A stretch of DNA of 64,000 nt from positions 62,001-126,000 of the forward strand of contig NZ_JAEPWN010000004.1 in assembly GCF_016654005.1 (NCBI RefSeq). The letters are read 5' to 3'. Origin of the DNA: Brevundimonas nasdae (GTDB taxonomy: Bacteria; Pseudomonadota; Alphaproteobacteria; Caulobacterales; Caulobacteraceae). The translations under genes and the position numbers were made by a program. Of the stretch, positions 24,598-34,588 are shown one piece after another; the stretch's first letter is position 1, and every line of letters starts with the position of its first letter. The notes beneath the pieces are model-generated. The model saw nothing but the letters and a program-made list of their open reading frames with translations, made no database searches and was not told where the DNA came from.

Positions 24598-26186
24598 GCA
24601 TCTGGCAGACCCATCTGATCGTCGGCCCCATCGTCCTGCCCATGGCGGTGGCGGCGGCCATGCTGCTGTTTGACGAGCGCCGCCGCGTGCTCAAGGGCGC
24701 GCTCAGCCTGGGGGCCATGGCCGCCATTCTGGTGATGGCGCTGGTGTTGCTGCAGGAAAGCGCGACGGGCGCCACGGGCGGCGGGGACACCGCGCGCGTC
24801 TATCGTCTGGCCGACTGGATGGCGCCCTTCGGCATTGTGCTGGTCGCGGACCGGCTGTCGACGCTGATGGTGGCCCTGACCAGCGTGCTGGGCGCCTGTT
24901 CGCTGATCTTCGCCCTGGCGCGCTGGGACCGGGCGGGGCCGCGTTTCCACGCCCTGTTCCTGCTGCTGATCATGGGGGTGAACGGCGCCTTCCTGACCGG
25001 CGACCTGTTCAACCTGTTCGTCTTCTTCGAGATCATGCTGGCGGCCTCCTACGGCCTGGTGCTGCATGGATCGGGCGAGCGGCGCATCCGGGCGGGGCTG
25101 ACCTATATCGCCGTCAACATCACCGCATCCTCTCTGTTCCTGATCGGGGTCAGCCTGATCTATGGGGTGACCGGCACGCTGAACATGGCCGATCTGGCTG
25201 TGCGCATCCCGCAGATCGCCGCCGACAGCCGGGGCTTGTTCCACATCGGCGCGGCGGTGCTGGGCGTCGCCTTCCTGATCAAGTGCGCCATGTGGCCGTT
25301 GGGCTTCTGGCTGACGCCCGCCTATTCGGCGGCCAGCGCGCCCACGGCCGCCGTCTTCGCCATCCTGTCCAAGGTCGGGGTCTATGTGATCATCCGCCTC
25401 AGCCTGCTGCTGTTCGGCGAGGGGGCGGGCCTGTCGCACGGCTTCGGCCAGACCTGGATCATGGTCGGGGGACTGGCCACGGTCGCCTTCGGCACGGCGG
25501 GTCTGATCGGCTCGCACGACCTGTCAAAGGGCGCGGGCTTCGGCGTCATGGTGTCGTCCGGCACGGTTCTGACCATCGTGGGCCTGGGCGGGACCGAGGC
25601 GCTGGGCGGGGCCATCTTCTATCTGGTCGGCTCGACCCTGGCCTGCGGGGCGCTGTTCCTGCTCGGCGAGGTGCTGCAGCGGGGCAGGGAGGAGGATGGC
25701 CTGCAACTGCGGGCGGTGTTCGATGACGAATACCGCGACCCCTTCCATGACGAGGAGCGCAACGAGCCCGGTCTGGTCATCCCCGGCGCCGTGGCGGCGC
25801 TGGGCGGTCTGTTCCTGATCTGCACCCTGATGGTGGCGGGCCTGCCGCCTCTGGCCGGCTTCATTGGCAAGCTGGCCATGATCGACGCCCTGATCGGGGC
25901 GGGCGGGACCGCCTCGTGGGTGGTGATCGCCTTCCTGTCCCTGTCCAGCCTGGGCGCAATGATTGGTCTGACGCGGCTTGGCGTGGGCGCCATCTGGGTG
26001 CGTGAAGAAGATGCGCCGCCGCCGGTCGTGGGCGCGGCCGAGTTCACCGCCATCACCGGGCTTCTGGGCGCCTGCGTCCTGCTGGCCGTGTTCGGTGGTT
26101 CGGGCCTGCTCTACACCCAGCATACGGCGGAATGGCTGGCCCAGCCGCAGGCCTATGTGCAGGCCGTGTTGGGAGACGGACAATGA
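24594..26186 (+). CDS. mrpD: Mrp antiporter subunit D
   Basis: 530 residues, the second NuoN/M-like pumping subunit. Visible hallmarks are LFNLFVFFEIMLAASYGLVLHG, the KCAMWPLGFWLTPAYSAASAPTAAVFAILSKVGVYVIIR channel segment and the VAGLPPLAGFIGKLAMI segment. It is one residue set longer than many MrpD proteins because of an acidic loop (REEDGLQLRAVFDDEYRDPF). It is translationally coupled to mrpC and mrpE by ATGA overlaps. Confidence 0.95.
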   Translation: MSIWQTHLIVGPIVLPMAVAAAMLLFDERRRVLKGALSLGAMAAILVMALVLLQESATGATGGGDTARVYRLADWMAPFGIVLVADRLSTLMVALTSVLGACSLIFALARWDRAGPRFHALFLLLIMGVNGAFLTGDLFNLFVFFEIMLAASYGLVLHGSGERRIRAGLTYIAVNITASSLFLIGVSLIYGVTGTLNMADLAVRIPQIAADSRGLFHIGAAVLGVAFLIKCAMWPLGFWLTPAYSAASAPTAAVFAILSKVGVYVIIRLSLLLFGEGAGLSHGFGQTWIMVGGLATVAFGTAGLIGSHDLSKGAGFGVMVSSGTVLTIVGLGGTEALGGAIFYLVGSTLACGALFLLGEVLQRGREEDGLQLRAVFDDEYRDPFHDEERNEPGLVIPGAVAALGGLFLICTLMVAGLPPLAGFIGKLAMIDALIGAGGTASWVVIAFLSLSSLGAMIGLTRLGVGAIWVREEDAPPPVVGAAEFTAITGLLGACVLLAVFGGSGLLYTQHTAEWLAQPQAYVQAVLGDGQ

Positions 26187-26671
26187 GGGCCGTGTTCCCC
26201 CATCCCATCCTGTCGCTGGGTCTGTTTGCGGCCTCGCTGTTGATGAGCGCTTCGGTGGCGCCGCCATCCCTGGCCCTGGCCGCCCTGGCGGCGGTCCTGG
26301 CCCCGCAGGTGATGCGGGTGCTGAGCGTGGACCGGGTGCGGATCCGCTCGCCCAAGGCTGTCCTGCAGCTTGCCGCAGTGGTGGCCGTCGATGTTATCCG
26401 CTCGAACTGGGAGGTGGCGTGGGTGATCCTGGGCCGTCGCCGCCATGAGCGTAAGGCGGGCTTCATCCATATTCCGCTGCAGATGCGCGACCGGCATGGT
26501 CTGGCGGTCCTGGCCATCATCATCACCAGCACGCCCGGCACCCTGTGGGTCGAATATGAGGCGGCGACCGGCCAACTGCTGCTGCATGTGCTTGATCTGG
26601 TTGACGAAGATGAATGGATCGAACTGATCAAGACCCGGTACGAGCGCCGCCTGATGGAGATTTTCGAATGA
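26183..26671 (+). CDS. mrpE: Mrp antiporter subunit E
   Basis: 162 residues. ATG 26183 overlaps the mrpD stop. MrpE hallmarks: AVVAVDVIRSNWEVAWVIL, then the soluble C-terminal part with TSTPGTLWVEYEA and LHVLDLVDEDEWIELIKTRYERRLMEIFE. Two N-terminal helices anchor it in the inner membrane. Confidence 0.94.
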   Translation: MRAVFPHPILSLGLFAASLLMSASVAPPSLALAALAAVLAPQVMRVLSVDRVRIRSPKAVLQLAAVVAVDVIRSNWEVAWVILGRRRHERKAGFIHIPLQMRDRHGLAVLAIIITSTPGTLWVEYEAATGQLLLHVLDLVDEDEWIELIKTRYERRLMEIFE

Positions 26672-26949
26672 GCGCGCTGGTGCTCGCCTGGGGTCTGGGG
26701 CTGGCCCAGTTGATGCTGGTCGCGGCCATGGGACTGACGGCGTGGCGGATCGCGCGCGGGCCACGCGCGCAGGACCGCATCCTGGGCATGGACGCGCTTT
26801 ATCTGAACGCCATGCTGCTGATCGTCGTGTTCGGCATCCGCACCGGCAGCCCGCTCTATTTCGAGGCGGCCCTGATCATCGGCATGCTGGGTTTTGCGGC
26901 GACCGTGGCCCTGGCGAAGTTCCTGATGCGCGGCGAGGTGATCGAATGA
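26668..26949 (+). CDS. mrpF: Mrp antiporter subunit F
   Basis: 93 residues with three membrane helices. It contains the MrpF signature RIARGPRAQDRILGMDALYLNAMLL and FEAALIIGMLGFAATVALAKFL. ATGA overlaps join it to mrpE and mrpG. Confidence 0.94.
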   Translation: MSALVLAWGLGLAQLMLVAAMGLTAWRIARGPRAQDRILGMDALYLNAMLLIVVFGIRTGSPLYFEAALIIGMLGFAATVALAKFLMRGEVIE

Positions 26950-27305
26950 CGGGCGCAGACCTGCCGCTGTGGGCGGCCATTCTGATCGTGACGCTGGCGA
27001 TCCTGGGGGCGGGGCTGTCGCTGCTGGGCGCTGTGGGCCTGACGACCTTCAGGACCTTTTATGAGCGGGTGCACGCCCCGACGCTGGGCGCGACCCTGGG
27101 CATGGTTCTGGTGCTGATCGCCTCGACCGTCTTCTTCACGATCATCGACGGGCGCTTCATGCCGCGCGAGATCCTGATCGGGCTGTTCCTGACCGTGACG
27201 ACGCCGGTGACCCTGACCCTTCTGGCCCGCGCCGCCATCTTCCGCGACCGCACCGAGGGCAAGAAGAAGGTTCCGGCGACCAAGGAGAAGTCGGCGCAAT
27301 CCTGA
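26946..27305 (+). CDS. mrpG: Mrp antiporter subunit G
   Basis: 119 residues. Three helices and the MrpG pattern GLTTFRTFYERVHAPTLGATLG are visible, followed by RFMPREILIGLFLTVTTPVT. The tail is lysine-rich and cytoplasmic (EGKKKVPATKEKSAQS). It is the last gene of the Mrp operon. Confidence 0.94.
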   Translation: MTGADLPLWAAILIVTLAILGAGLSLLGAVGLTTFRTFYERVHAPTLGATLGMVLVLIASTVFFTIIDGRFMPREILIGLFLTVTTPVTLTLLARAAIFRDRTEGKKKVPATKEKSAQS

Positions 27306-27386
27306 AAGCGTTGCGATGAAAGATGATCGACAGCCGCCGTCGGTCAGCCTAGGTCGGAAACGACCTCTTTTTCATCAGGACGCCCT

Positions 27387-28334
27387 ATGCCCTCCGGATT
27401 GATCGCCTTGCTCGATGACGTGGCGGGCATCGCCAAACTGGCGGCGGCGTCGATCGACGATGTCGGGGCGGCGGCCGGCAAGGCCTCGACCAAGGCGGCG
27501 GGCGTGGTGGTCGATGATGCGGCGGTGACGCCCCGCTATGTCACCGGTCTGGCGCCCAGCCGGGAACTGCCGATCATCGCCAAGATCGCGATGGGGTCGT
27601 TCCGCAACAAGCTGATCATCATCCTGCCGATCGCCCTGCTGCTGACGGCGTTCGCGCCCTGGGCCATCACGCCGATCCTGATGTGCGGCGGGACCTATCT
27701 GTGTTTCGAAGGTGCGGAGAAACTGCTGGAGGCGTTCGGCCATGGCGGCCATGCCGAGGCGGCGGTGGTCCAGGGCGACGCCGCCCTGATCGAAAAGACG
27801 ACCGTGGCGGGGGCGGTGCGGACCGACCTGATCCTGTCCGCCGAGATCATGGCCATTTCCCTGGCCGATGTGGCGCACCAGCCGATCCTGACCCAGGCGG
27901 CGGTGCTGGTGGTTGTCGGGGTGCTGATGACCGTCGCCGTCTATGGCGTGGTCGGCCTGATCGTGAAGATGGACGATATCGGCCTGCACCTGGCCAAGCG
28001 TGCAGGCGGCGGCGGAATGCGGGCGTTCGGACGCGGGCTGGTCAAGGGCATGCCCGTGGTGTTGGACGCCCTGTCCGGCATCGGCACGGCGGCCATGCTG
28101 TGGGTCGGCGGCGGCATTCTGGTGCACGGCACGCATACGCTGGGTCTGCACTGGCCGGCAGAGCCGCTGGAACACATCGCACATGTCGTCGGCCAGGTAT
28201 TCGGGCCCCTGCATGGCGTCGTCAGCTGGCTGGTGACCGCCCTGGGTTCGGCGATCATCGGCCTGATCGTGGGCGGGGTCATCGTGCTTCTTGTCCGTCA
28301 GCTTGGGCGTTTGCGCCCCAAGGAATCGCACTAG
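27387..28334 (+). CDS. DUF808-family inner-membrane protein
   Basis: 315 residues of the YedI/DUF808 family, whose function is unknown. The family start MPSGLIALLDDVAGIAKLAAASIDD is intact, followed by DDAAVTPRYVTGL, the LPIIAKIAMGSFRNKL segment and several membrane helices (IIILPIALLLTAFAPWAI, AVLVVVGVLMTVAVYGVVGLI, AIIGLIVGGVIVLLV). CAGGA lies before the ATG. It is a single gene between the Mrp operon and phoK; no functional link to either is evident. Confidence 0.92.
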   Translation: MPSGLIALLDDVAGIAKLAAASIDDVGAAAGKASTKAAGVVVDDAAVTPRYVTGLAPSRELPIIAKIAMGSFRNKLIIILPIALLLTAFAPWAITPILMCGGTYLCFEGAEKLLEAFGHGGHAEAAVVQGDAALIEKTTVAGAVRTDLILSAEIMAISLADVAHQPILTQAAVLVVVGVLMTVAVYGVVGLIVKMDDIGLHLAKRAGGGGMRAFGRGLVKGMPVVLDALSGIGTAAMLWVGGGILVHGTHTLGLHWPAEPLEHIAHVVGQVFGPLHGVVSWLVTALGSAIIGLIVGGVIVLLVRQLGRLRPKESH

Positions 28335-28358
28335 GACGGATCGTCACGGGGGAGGGGG

Positions 28359-28380
28359 CTGTCACGCGACTGCAATCCCG
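28359..28380 (+). promoter_or_regulatory. Candidate Pho box upstream of the PhoK-like gene
   Basis: Two 7-bp half-sites on an 11-bp repeat, CTGTCAC (28359-28365) and CTGCAAT (28370-28376), match the PhoB consensus CTGTCAT at 6 and 5 of 7 positions. A GCTAAA -10-like element follows near 28385, giving a short leader before ATG 28418. It fits phosphate-starvation control of a phosphatase. Confidence 0.5.
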
Positions 28381-28417
28381 ACCCGCTAAAGCCCGCTGGT
28401 CCTTGTCGGAGTTGCTG

Positions 28418-30121
28418 ATGTCCTTGCCGCGTATCGCCGCCCTTGCGGTTCTGGCCGCTGTAGCCTTCGGGGGCGCGGCCAATGCCCAGACAGCGCCCGC
28501 GCCGCAGGCAGCGCCCCAGGTTTCGGCGGCGGCTCTTGCCCCGCCCAAGCTGATCGTGACCATCGTCGTCGATCAGTTCAGCGCCAATCTGTTCAACCAG
28601 TACCGCAGCCAATACACGGGCGGCCTGCGCCGCATGGCCGATCAGGGGCTGGTGTCCACCAACGGCTATCAGACCCACGGCCTGACCGAGACCTGCCCGG
28701 GCCACTCCACCGTCCTGACGGGCATGCATCCGACCGAAACGGGCATTCCGGCCAACGACTGGATCGACACCAGGACGGGCAAGGAGATCTACTGTCTGGC
28801 CGCGCCGCAGAACCATCTGGCGCATGGTCGTGACGATACCGACAACGGCCCCGTCGGCCCGGACCAACTGCGCGCCACCACTGTCGGCGACTGGCTGAAG
28901 GCCATCAGCCCCAACAGCAAGGTCATGGCCGTGTCAGGCAAGGATCGCGGCGCGATCAATCTGGCCGGTCATCAGGGGCAGGCCTTCTGGTTCACCGACG
29001 GCTTCGGACTGACCACCTTTGTCGAGCCGGGCCAGACGGCGCAGGCCAAACTGGCGCCCGTCGCCGCCTTCAACACCGGCTTCAAGGCCTGGATGGAAGC
29101 AAACCCGGTGACCTGGGACTATCAGCGCGATGAGTGCCGCGCTCGGTCCGGCGACTGGACCATTCGCGGCCAGACCTTCCATTCGGTGCTGCCGCCCGCG
29201 GGTCTGAAGTTCGACACCTCGCCGCTGCTGGACGAACAGACGCTGAAGGCCGCCGAATACCTGCTGGAGACCCAGCGACTGGGCCAAGGCGCGACTACCG
29301 ACATGCTGGGGGTCAGCCTGTCCGGCACCGACCGCATCGGCCATATGTACGGCACCCAGGGGCCGGAGATGTGCGAGCAGATGTATCGTCTGGACACCGC
29401 TCTGGGCGCTTTCCTGGACAAGCTGTCTCAGGTTCCGGGCGGGGCTCTGGTGGTGCTGACGGCGGACCATGGCGGTTCGGACTTTGTCGAGCGTCTGCAC
29501 CAGAACGGCTATCCCGAGGCGCACCGCGTCGACCTGGCGCCGATCGCCGCGATCAACGCCACCCTGCGCCAACGCTTCAATCTGGACGCCAATCCCCTGC
29601 AGATGGGCGGCAGCGGCCTGATGGTGGCGGACAAGGAGCGCCGCTCTCTGGCCGATCCGCTGCGCACTCAGGTGGCCGAGGCCGCCGTGGAGCTGCTGCG
29701 GGCCGTGCCGGACGTGGCCTTTGTTGAAACACGCGACCGCCTGTTGACCGACCCGCTGCCCGACAGCCGCCAGCCCGAGATGATGACGGTGCGCGAACGG
29801 ATGCGCCTGTCGACCCTGCCGGAGCGTTCGCCTGACATCCTGATCGCCTTCGCCCAGGCCGCCAATTTGGGGGGACGGGTCGGCGGCACCCTGGCCGGTC
29901 ACGGCACCCCGTGGGAGTACGACCGCCGCGTGCCGATCATCTTCTGGTGGCCCGGCGCGCACGGCGAGGAGCGGTTCCTGCCGATCCGCACCATCGACAT
30001 CGCCCCGACCCTGGCCCATGTCATGGGCGTGCCCGCGCCCAAGGTCGAAGGCCGCTGCATGGACCTGAACGGCTTCGCCGTTTCGGACTGTCCAGCGACG
30101 GAATTGACGCCCGCCAGATAA
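28418..30121 (+). CDS. phoK: PhoK-type alkaline phosphatase
   Basis: 567 residues with signal peptide (MSLPRIAALAVLAAVAFGGAANAQ); GGAG lies six bases before the ATG. It belongs to the PafA/SPAP (PhoK) branch of the alkaline phosphatase superfamily: IVTIVVDQFSANLF (metal Asp), nucleophile Thr92 in TETCPGHSTVLTG, Asn113 in ANDW, and the Lys175/Arg177 pair in SGKDRGAI that distinguishes PhoK-like phosphomonoesterases. Later metal ligands are in LSGTDRIGHMYG, LTADHGG and GTLAGHGTPW. It is periplasmic or secreted and releases phosphate from organic monoesters. The symbol is by homology to the Sphingomonas enzyme. Confidence 0.92.
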   Translation: MSLPRIAALAVLAAVAFGGAANAQTAPAPQAAPQVSAAALAPPKLIVTIVVDQFSANLFNQYRSQYTGGLRRMADQGLVSTNGYQTHGLTETCPGHSTVLTGMHPTETGIPANDWIDTRTGKEIYCLAAPQNHLAHGRDDTDNGPVGPDQLRATTVGDWLKAISPNSKVMAVSGKDRGAINLAGHQGQAFWFTDGFGLTTFVEPGQTAQAKLAPVAAFNTGFKAWMEANPVTWDYQRDECRARSGDWTIRGQTFHSVLPPAGLKFDTSPLLDEQTLKAAEYLLETQRLGQGATTDMLGVSLSGTDRIGHMYGTQGPEMCEQMYRLDTALGAFLDKLSQVPGGALVVLTADHGGSDFVERLHQNGYPEAHRVDLAPIAAINATLRQRFNLDANPLQMGGSGLMVADKERRSLADPLRTQVAEAAVELLRAVPDVAFVETRDRLLTDPLPDSRQPEMMTVRERMRLSTLPERSPDILIAFAQAANLGGRVGGTLAGHGTPWEYDRRVPIIFWWPGAHGEERFLPIRTIDIAPTLAHVMGVPAPKVEGRCMDLNGFAVSDCPATELTPAR

Positions 30122-30258
30122 ACTCCTGTTTCGGGGTCATAAACTCGTGTTTCCCGGCGGGGTGGCGGCCTTACGCTAAGGAAGTTTCAAAGGCACAAGG
30201 GGGCAAATCGCCCATGTCGTCCGCAAGGGTGACACTTGAGAGCTGACAGGAAACGTCC

Positions 30259-31701
<1,443 letters not shown>

Positions 31702-31717
31702 ACCGTCACGCCGCTTC

Positions 31718-31748
31718 AGCCCTCTCCCTCTTGCGACGGGAGAGGGCT
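31718..31748. repeat. Palindromic intergenic repeat, CCCTCTCCC class
   Basis: AGCCCTCTCCC (31718-31728) pairs perfectly with GGGAGAGGGCT (31738-31748). A related unit lies at 34444-34474. It can terminate pyk transcription, and its right arm also contains the only SD-like sequence before the methyltransferase ATG at 31752. Confidence 0.65.
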
Positions 31749-31775
31749 AAGATGCGGAATGACTCGGGTTCGCGC

Positions 31776-32813
31776 ATGATCAAATACATCGGCTCCAAGC
31801 GCGCCCTGCTGGGGCACGTGACCGGCGCCGTATCCAGCGTCCTGCCGCAGGGCGGACTGGTCTGCGATCTGTTTTCCGGCACCGCGCGGGTCGGTCATGC
31901 GTTGAAGAAGCAGGGCTTTCGCGTCTGGTCCAACGACTACAACGCCTATGCTCACATGCTGGCCACTGCCTATGTGCAGGCCGACCGCGAGGTCTGGATC
32001 GAGCGGGTCGAGGCGGTGCTGGCGGAACTGCGCACGGTGCAGCCGCAGGCGGGCTGGTTCACCCAGGCCTTCTGCCACGACGCCCGCTTCTTCCACCCCG
32101 ACAACGGCGCCCGGATCGACGCCATCCGCCAGCGGATCGAGGTGCTGGACCTAGAGCCGGAACTGAAGGCCATCATCCTGGTCAGTCTGATGGAGGCCGC
32201 CGACCGGGTGGATTCCACGGCAGGCGTCCAGATGGCCTATATGAAACAGTGGGCGCCGCGTGCGCTGAAGACGCTGGAGCTGCGCACGCCCGACATCGTT
32301 CCCGCCGTCGATGGACCCTGCCGCGCCACCCATGGCGACGCGCTGGAAATGGCTGCGCAGGTCGATGCGGACCTCGTCTATCTGGACCCGCCTTATAACC
32401 AGCACTCCTACCTGGCCAACTATCACTGCTGGGAAAGTCTGGTCCTGTGGGACAAGCCCGAAACCTATGGCGTGGCCAACAAGCGCATCGACGTGAAGAC
32501 GCGAAAGAGCGCCTTCAACAGCCGCCCCGGCATCGGCCCGGCGCTGCAGTCGGTGATTGAGCGGATCAGGACGCCGAATCTGATCGTCAGTTTCAACGAC
32601 GAAGGCTATCTGAGCCGCGCGGACCTGGAGGCCATGCTGGCCTCACGCGGTCATGTCCAGGTCGTCGAGATCGCCCACCCGCGCTACGTCGGCGCGCGCA
32701 TCGGCATCCATAACCCCAAAGGCGAGAAGGTGGGCCGAATTGGGCGCCTGCGAAATGTCGAGTACCTGTTCGTGGTGACTGACCGGCCGGTAGCTCTGCC
32801 GGTCGCGGCCTGA
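31776..32813 (+). CDS. Orphan D12-class adenine-specific DNA methyltransferase
   Basis: 345 residues from ATG 31776; an in-frame ATG at 31752 adds eight residues and has a better SD. The D12-class layout is clear: MIKYIGSKRALLGH at the start, the AdoMet-binding DLFSGTARVGHALKKQG, and the catalytic LDPPYNQHSYLANYH. It should methylate N6 of adenine in DNA. There is no restriction endonuclease, specificity subunit or Vsr gene near it, so it is an orphan, either regulatory or a remnant. GC content resembles its neighbours, so recent transfer is not obvious. Confidence 0.9.
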   Translation: MIKYIGSKRALLGHVTGAVSSVLPQGGLVCDLFSGTARVGHALKKQGFRVWSNDYNAYAHMLATAYVQADREVWIERVEAVLAELRTVQPQAGWFTQAFCHDARFFHPDNGARIDAIRQRIEVLDLEPELKAIILVSLMEAADRVDSTAGVQMAYMKQWAPRALKTLELRTPDIVPAVDGPCRATHGDALEMAAQVDADLVYLDPPYNQHSYLANYHCWESLVLWDKPETYGVANKRIDVKTRKSAFNSRPGIGPALQSVIERIRTPNLIVSFNDEGYLSRADLEAMLASRGHVQVVEIAHPRYVGARIGIHNPKGEKVGRIGRLRNVEYLFVVTDRPVALPVAA

Positions 32814-32876
32814 ATTAAAAGCGGTTTTTCACCTTGCCGTAGCGGAACCCGAATCAGGGCTTGCCGTTTTCCGCCT

Positions 32877-33167
32877 ATGGAACCGCCCCTCTCATCGCCC
32901 CGATTACGCCATCGCGAAAAGGACGACGGTCGATCCTTGACGACGGAATCCAAATCCTGGGCTCGGGTGGAAAAGACGAAGACGGCGCGCTGCTACACCC
33001 ATAACACCCGGCACTTCATCCCACGCGACGCCGAGCCGACGGTTGCGGTGGAGGAGGAGGCCGAGCCTGCGCTGCGTCCGCCGCCGACCTGGATGCTGCT
33101 TTTGGCCGGGGCGGCGATTGCGGCCCTGTTGAGCGTGCTGGTCGGTGGTCTCTATCTGGAGTTCTAG
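32877..33167 (+). CDS. Small hypothetical membrane protein
   Basis: 96 residues from ATG 32877, or about 76 from TTG 32937. I do not recognise a family. The only clear feature is one C-terminal membrane helix (WMLLLAGAAIAALLSVLVGGLY) preceded by an acidic and proline stretch (AVEEEAEPALRPPPT), so it would be tail-anchored. It ends six bases before the convergent rnhB stop. The coding call is tentative: no strong ribosome-binding site is present. Confidence 0.45.
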   Translation: MEPPLSSPRLRHREKDDGRSLTTESKSWARVEKTKTARCYTHNTRHFIPRDAEPTVAVEEEAEPALRPPPTWMLLLAGAAIAALLSVLVGGLYLEF

Positions 33168-33172
33168 GCGCC

Positions 33173-33814
33173 TCAGGCGTCCGCCAGCAGGGCCCTGATC
33201 GGCGCCCAGCTGCGGCGGTGGGCGGGGCAGGGGCCCAGCGTGCGCAGACCCTCCGTATGCGACGGCGCATTATACCCCTTGTGGCTGGCGAAGCCGTAGC
33301 CGGGGTGTTCGGCGTCCAGTTCGATCATCAGCCGATCCCGCGCCGTCTTGGCCAGGATCGAGGCCGCCGCGATGGATAGCGACAGGCTGTCGCCCTTGAC
33401 CACCGTCTGGATTTCGCACGGCAGTTTGAAGCGGTAGTTGCCGTCCACCAGGGCCGCCACCGGCTGCACCGACAGGGCCTCGATGGCGCGGCACATGGCC
33501 AGGCCTGTGGCGTGCAGGATGTTCAGGTCGTCGATCTCCTCCACCGAGGCGAAACCCACGCCCCAGGCGATGGCGCGGGCCTTGATCTCAGTCTCCAGCA
33601 CCGCGCGGCGTTTCTCGGTCAGGGCCTTGGAGTCATCAATCCCGGGCGGCAGGTCGTCGGGGTTCAGGATCACCGCCGCCGCCGACACCGGCCCGGCCCA
33701 CGGCCCGCGCCCGGCCTCATCCACCCCGCAGACGTGACCGTTGACCCGCTGGATCAGCACGGTTTCCAGATGCAGCGTCGGGAAGGTCTTGGGATTAGCG
33801 GAGGTCTTGGCCAT
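33173..33814 (-). CDS. rnhB: Ribonuclease HII
   Basis: 213 residues. Removes ribonucleotides from DNA and RNA primers. The acidic active site is present: [15 protein letters not shown] (Asp-Glu), ALVDGNYR (Asp), and [22 protein letters not shown] (Asp with the GYGFxxHKGY signature). SKALTEKRR and [14 protein letters not shown] are also typical. ATG 33814 lies within the last 20 bp of the upstream tag gene, so the two are probably co-translated. Confidence 0.96.
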   Translation of the reverse strand: MAKTSANPKTFPTLHLETVLIQRVNGHVCGVDEAGRGPWAGPVSAAAVILNPDDLPPGIDDSKALTEKRRAVLETEIKARAIAWGVGFASVEEIDDLNILHATGLAMCRAIEALSVQPVAALVDGNYRFKLPCEIQTVVKGDSLSLSIAAASILAKTARDRLMIELDAEHPGYGFASHKGYNAPSHTEGLRTLGPCPAHRRSWAPIRALLADA

Positions 33815-34406
33815 GCCCCGCCATCGCACGAACCTGAGCATGACGGAAGCAGGTGTTCTGGTGATCGTTGACCATGCCGACGGCCTGCATGAAGGCATAG
33901 ACGATCACCGGGCCGCAGAAGTTGAAGCCGCGCTTCTTCAGCGCCTTGGCCATGGCTTCGGACTGTGCGGTCTTGACCGGCGCCTCTCGGAAATCGCTCC
34001 AGTTGGTCTGGATCGGCTCGCCGCCGACGAAGGACCACAGCCATTCAGAGAAGTCCTCGCCGTTGTCGCGCATCTCCAGCCAGATCTGCGCGCCCCGGAT
34101 GGCGGCGTTGATCTTGGCGCGTGAGCGGATGATGCGGGCGTCGCCCAGCAGGCGCTGGATGTCGTCCTCTCCATAGCGGGCGACGATCTCGGGATCGAAA
34201 TTGTCGAAGGCGTCGCGGATGCCCTCGCGTTTCCTCAGGATGGTGATCCAGGCCAGACCCGCCTGAAATCCGTCCAGGATCAGCTTCTCCCACAGGGCGC
34301 GCGCATCACGCTCCGGCACGCCCCATTCGGTGTCGTGATAGGCGATGTAGAGCGGGTCCGTGGTCCCGCACCACCCGCAACGGCCCTCGGCGTTTGAATC
34401 GGTCAT
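33795..34406 (-). CDS. tag: DNA-3-methyladenine glycosylase I
   Basis: 203 residues, constitutive base-excision repair of 3-methyladenine. [23 protein letters not shown] carries the N-terminal zinc cysteine and the family signature. [26 protein letters not shown] and [33 protein letters not shown] complete it, with the last Cys and His as zinc ligands. It forms a two-gene DNA-repair unit with rnhB, overlapping by 20 bp. Confidence 0.96.
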   Translation of the reverse strand: MTDSNAEGRCGWCGTTDPLYIAYHDTEWGVPERDARALWEKLILDGFQAGLAWITILRKREGIRDAFDNFDPEIVARYGEDDIQRLLGDARIIRSRAKINAAIRGAQIWLEMRDNGEDFSEWLWSFVGGEPIQTNWSDFREAPVKTAQSEAMAKALKKRGFNFCGPVIVYAFMQAVGMVNDHQNTCFRHAQVRAMAGHGQDLR

Positions 34407-34443
34407 GGGATGATGTTGCCAGTTTGTTCAGGGCGTAGGAAGC

Positions 34444-34474
34444 TCAAACCCTCTTCCGTCGGGAGAGGGTTTGA
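34444..34474. repeat. Palindromic intergenic repeat, CCCTCTCCC class
   Basis: TCAAACCCTCT (34444-34454) pairs with AGAGGGTTTGA (34464-34474) around a 9-nt loop, TCCGTCGGG. The core matches the repeat after pyk. Confidence 0.65.
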
Positions 34475-34512
34475 ACGCCCGAGAGCGCAGTGATCGGTCT
34501 GGCGTGAAAGGG

Positions 34513-34579
34513 TGAGGGGCCGTTGGTTGAGGGCGGCCCTCATCCGGCCCTGCGGGCCACCTTCTCCCAAAGGGAGAAG
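34513..34579. repeat. Compound hairpin repeat (CCCTCATCCGG...CTTCTCCC)
   Basis: Three hairpins in a row: TGAGGGGCCG/CGGCCCTCA (34513-34542, one bulge), GGCCC-TGC-GGGCC (34546-34558) and CTTCTCCC-AAA-GGGAGAAG (34561-34579). It looks like a dispersed intergenic element. It lies just downstream of the SDR stop and may end that operon. Confidence 0.6.
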
Positions 34580-34588
34580 GGTAGAAAC

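Noticed and set aside
21344-27305. NADH dehydrogenase (Nuo) operon
   Set aside because: Nuo-like domains are present, but MrpC, E, F and G signatures and the lack of NADH or Fe-S subunits identify a Mrp antiporter.
31776-32813. Restriction-modification system
   Set aside because: No endonuclease, specificity or Vsr gene lies within reach; neighbours are pyk, a small hypothetical gene and rnhB.
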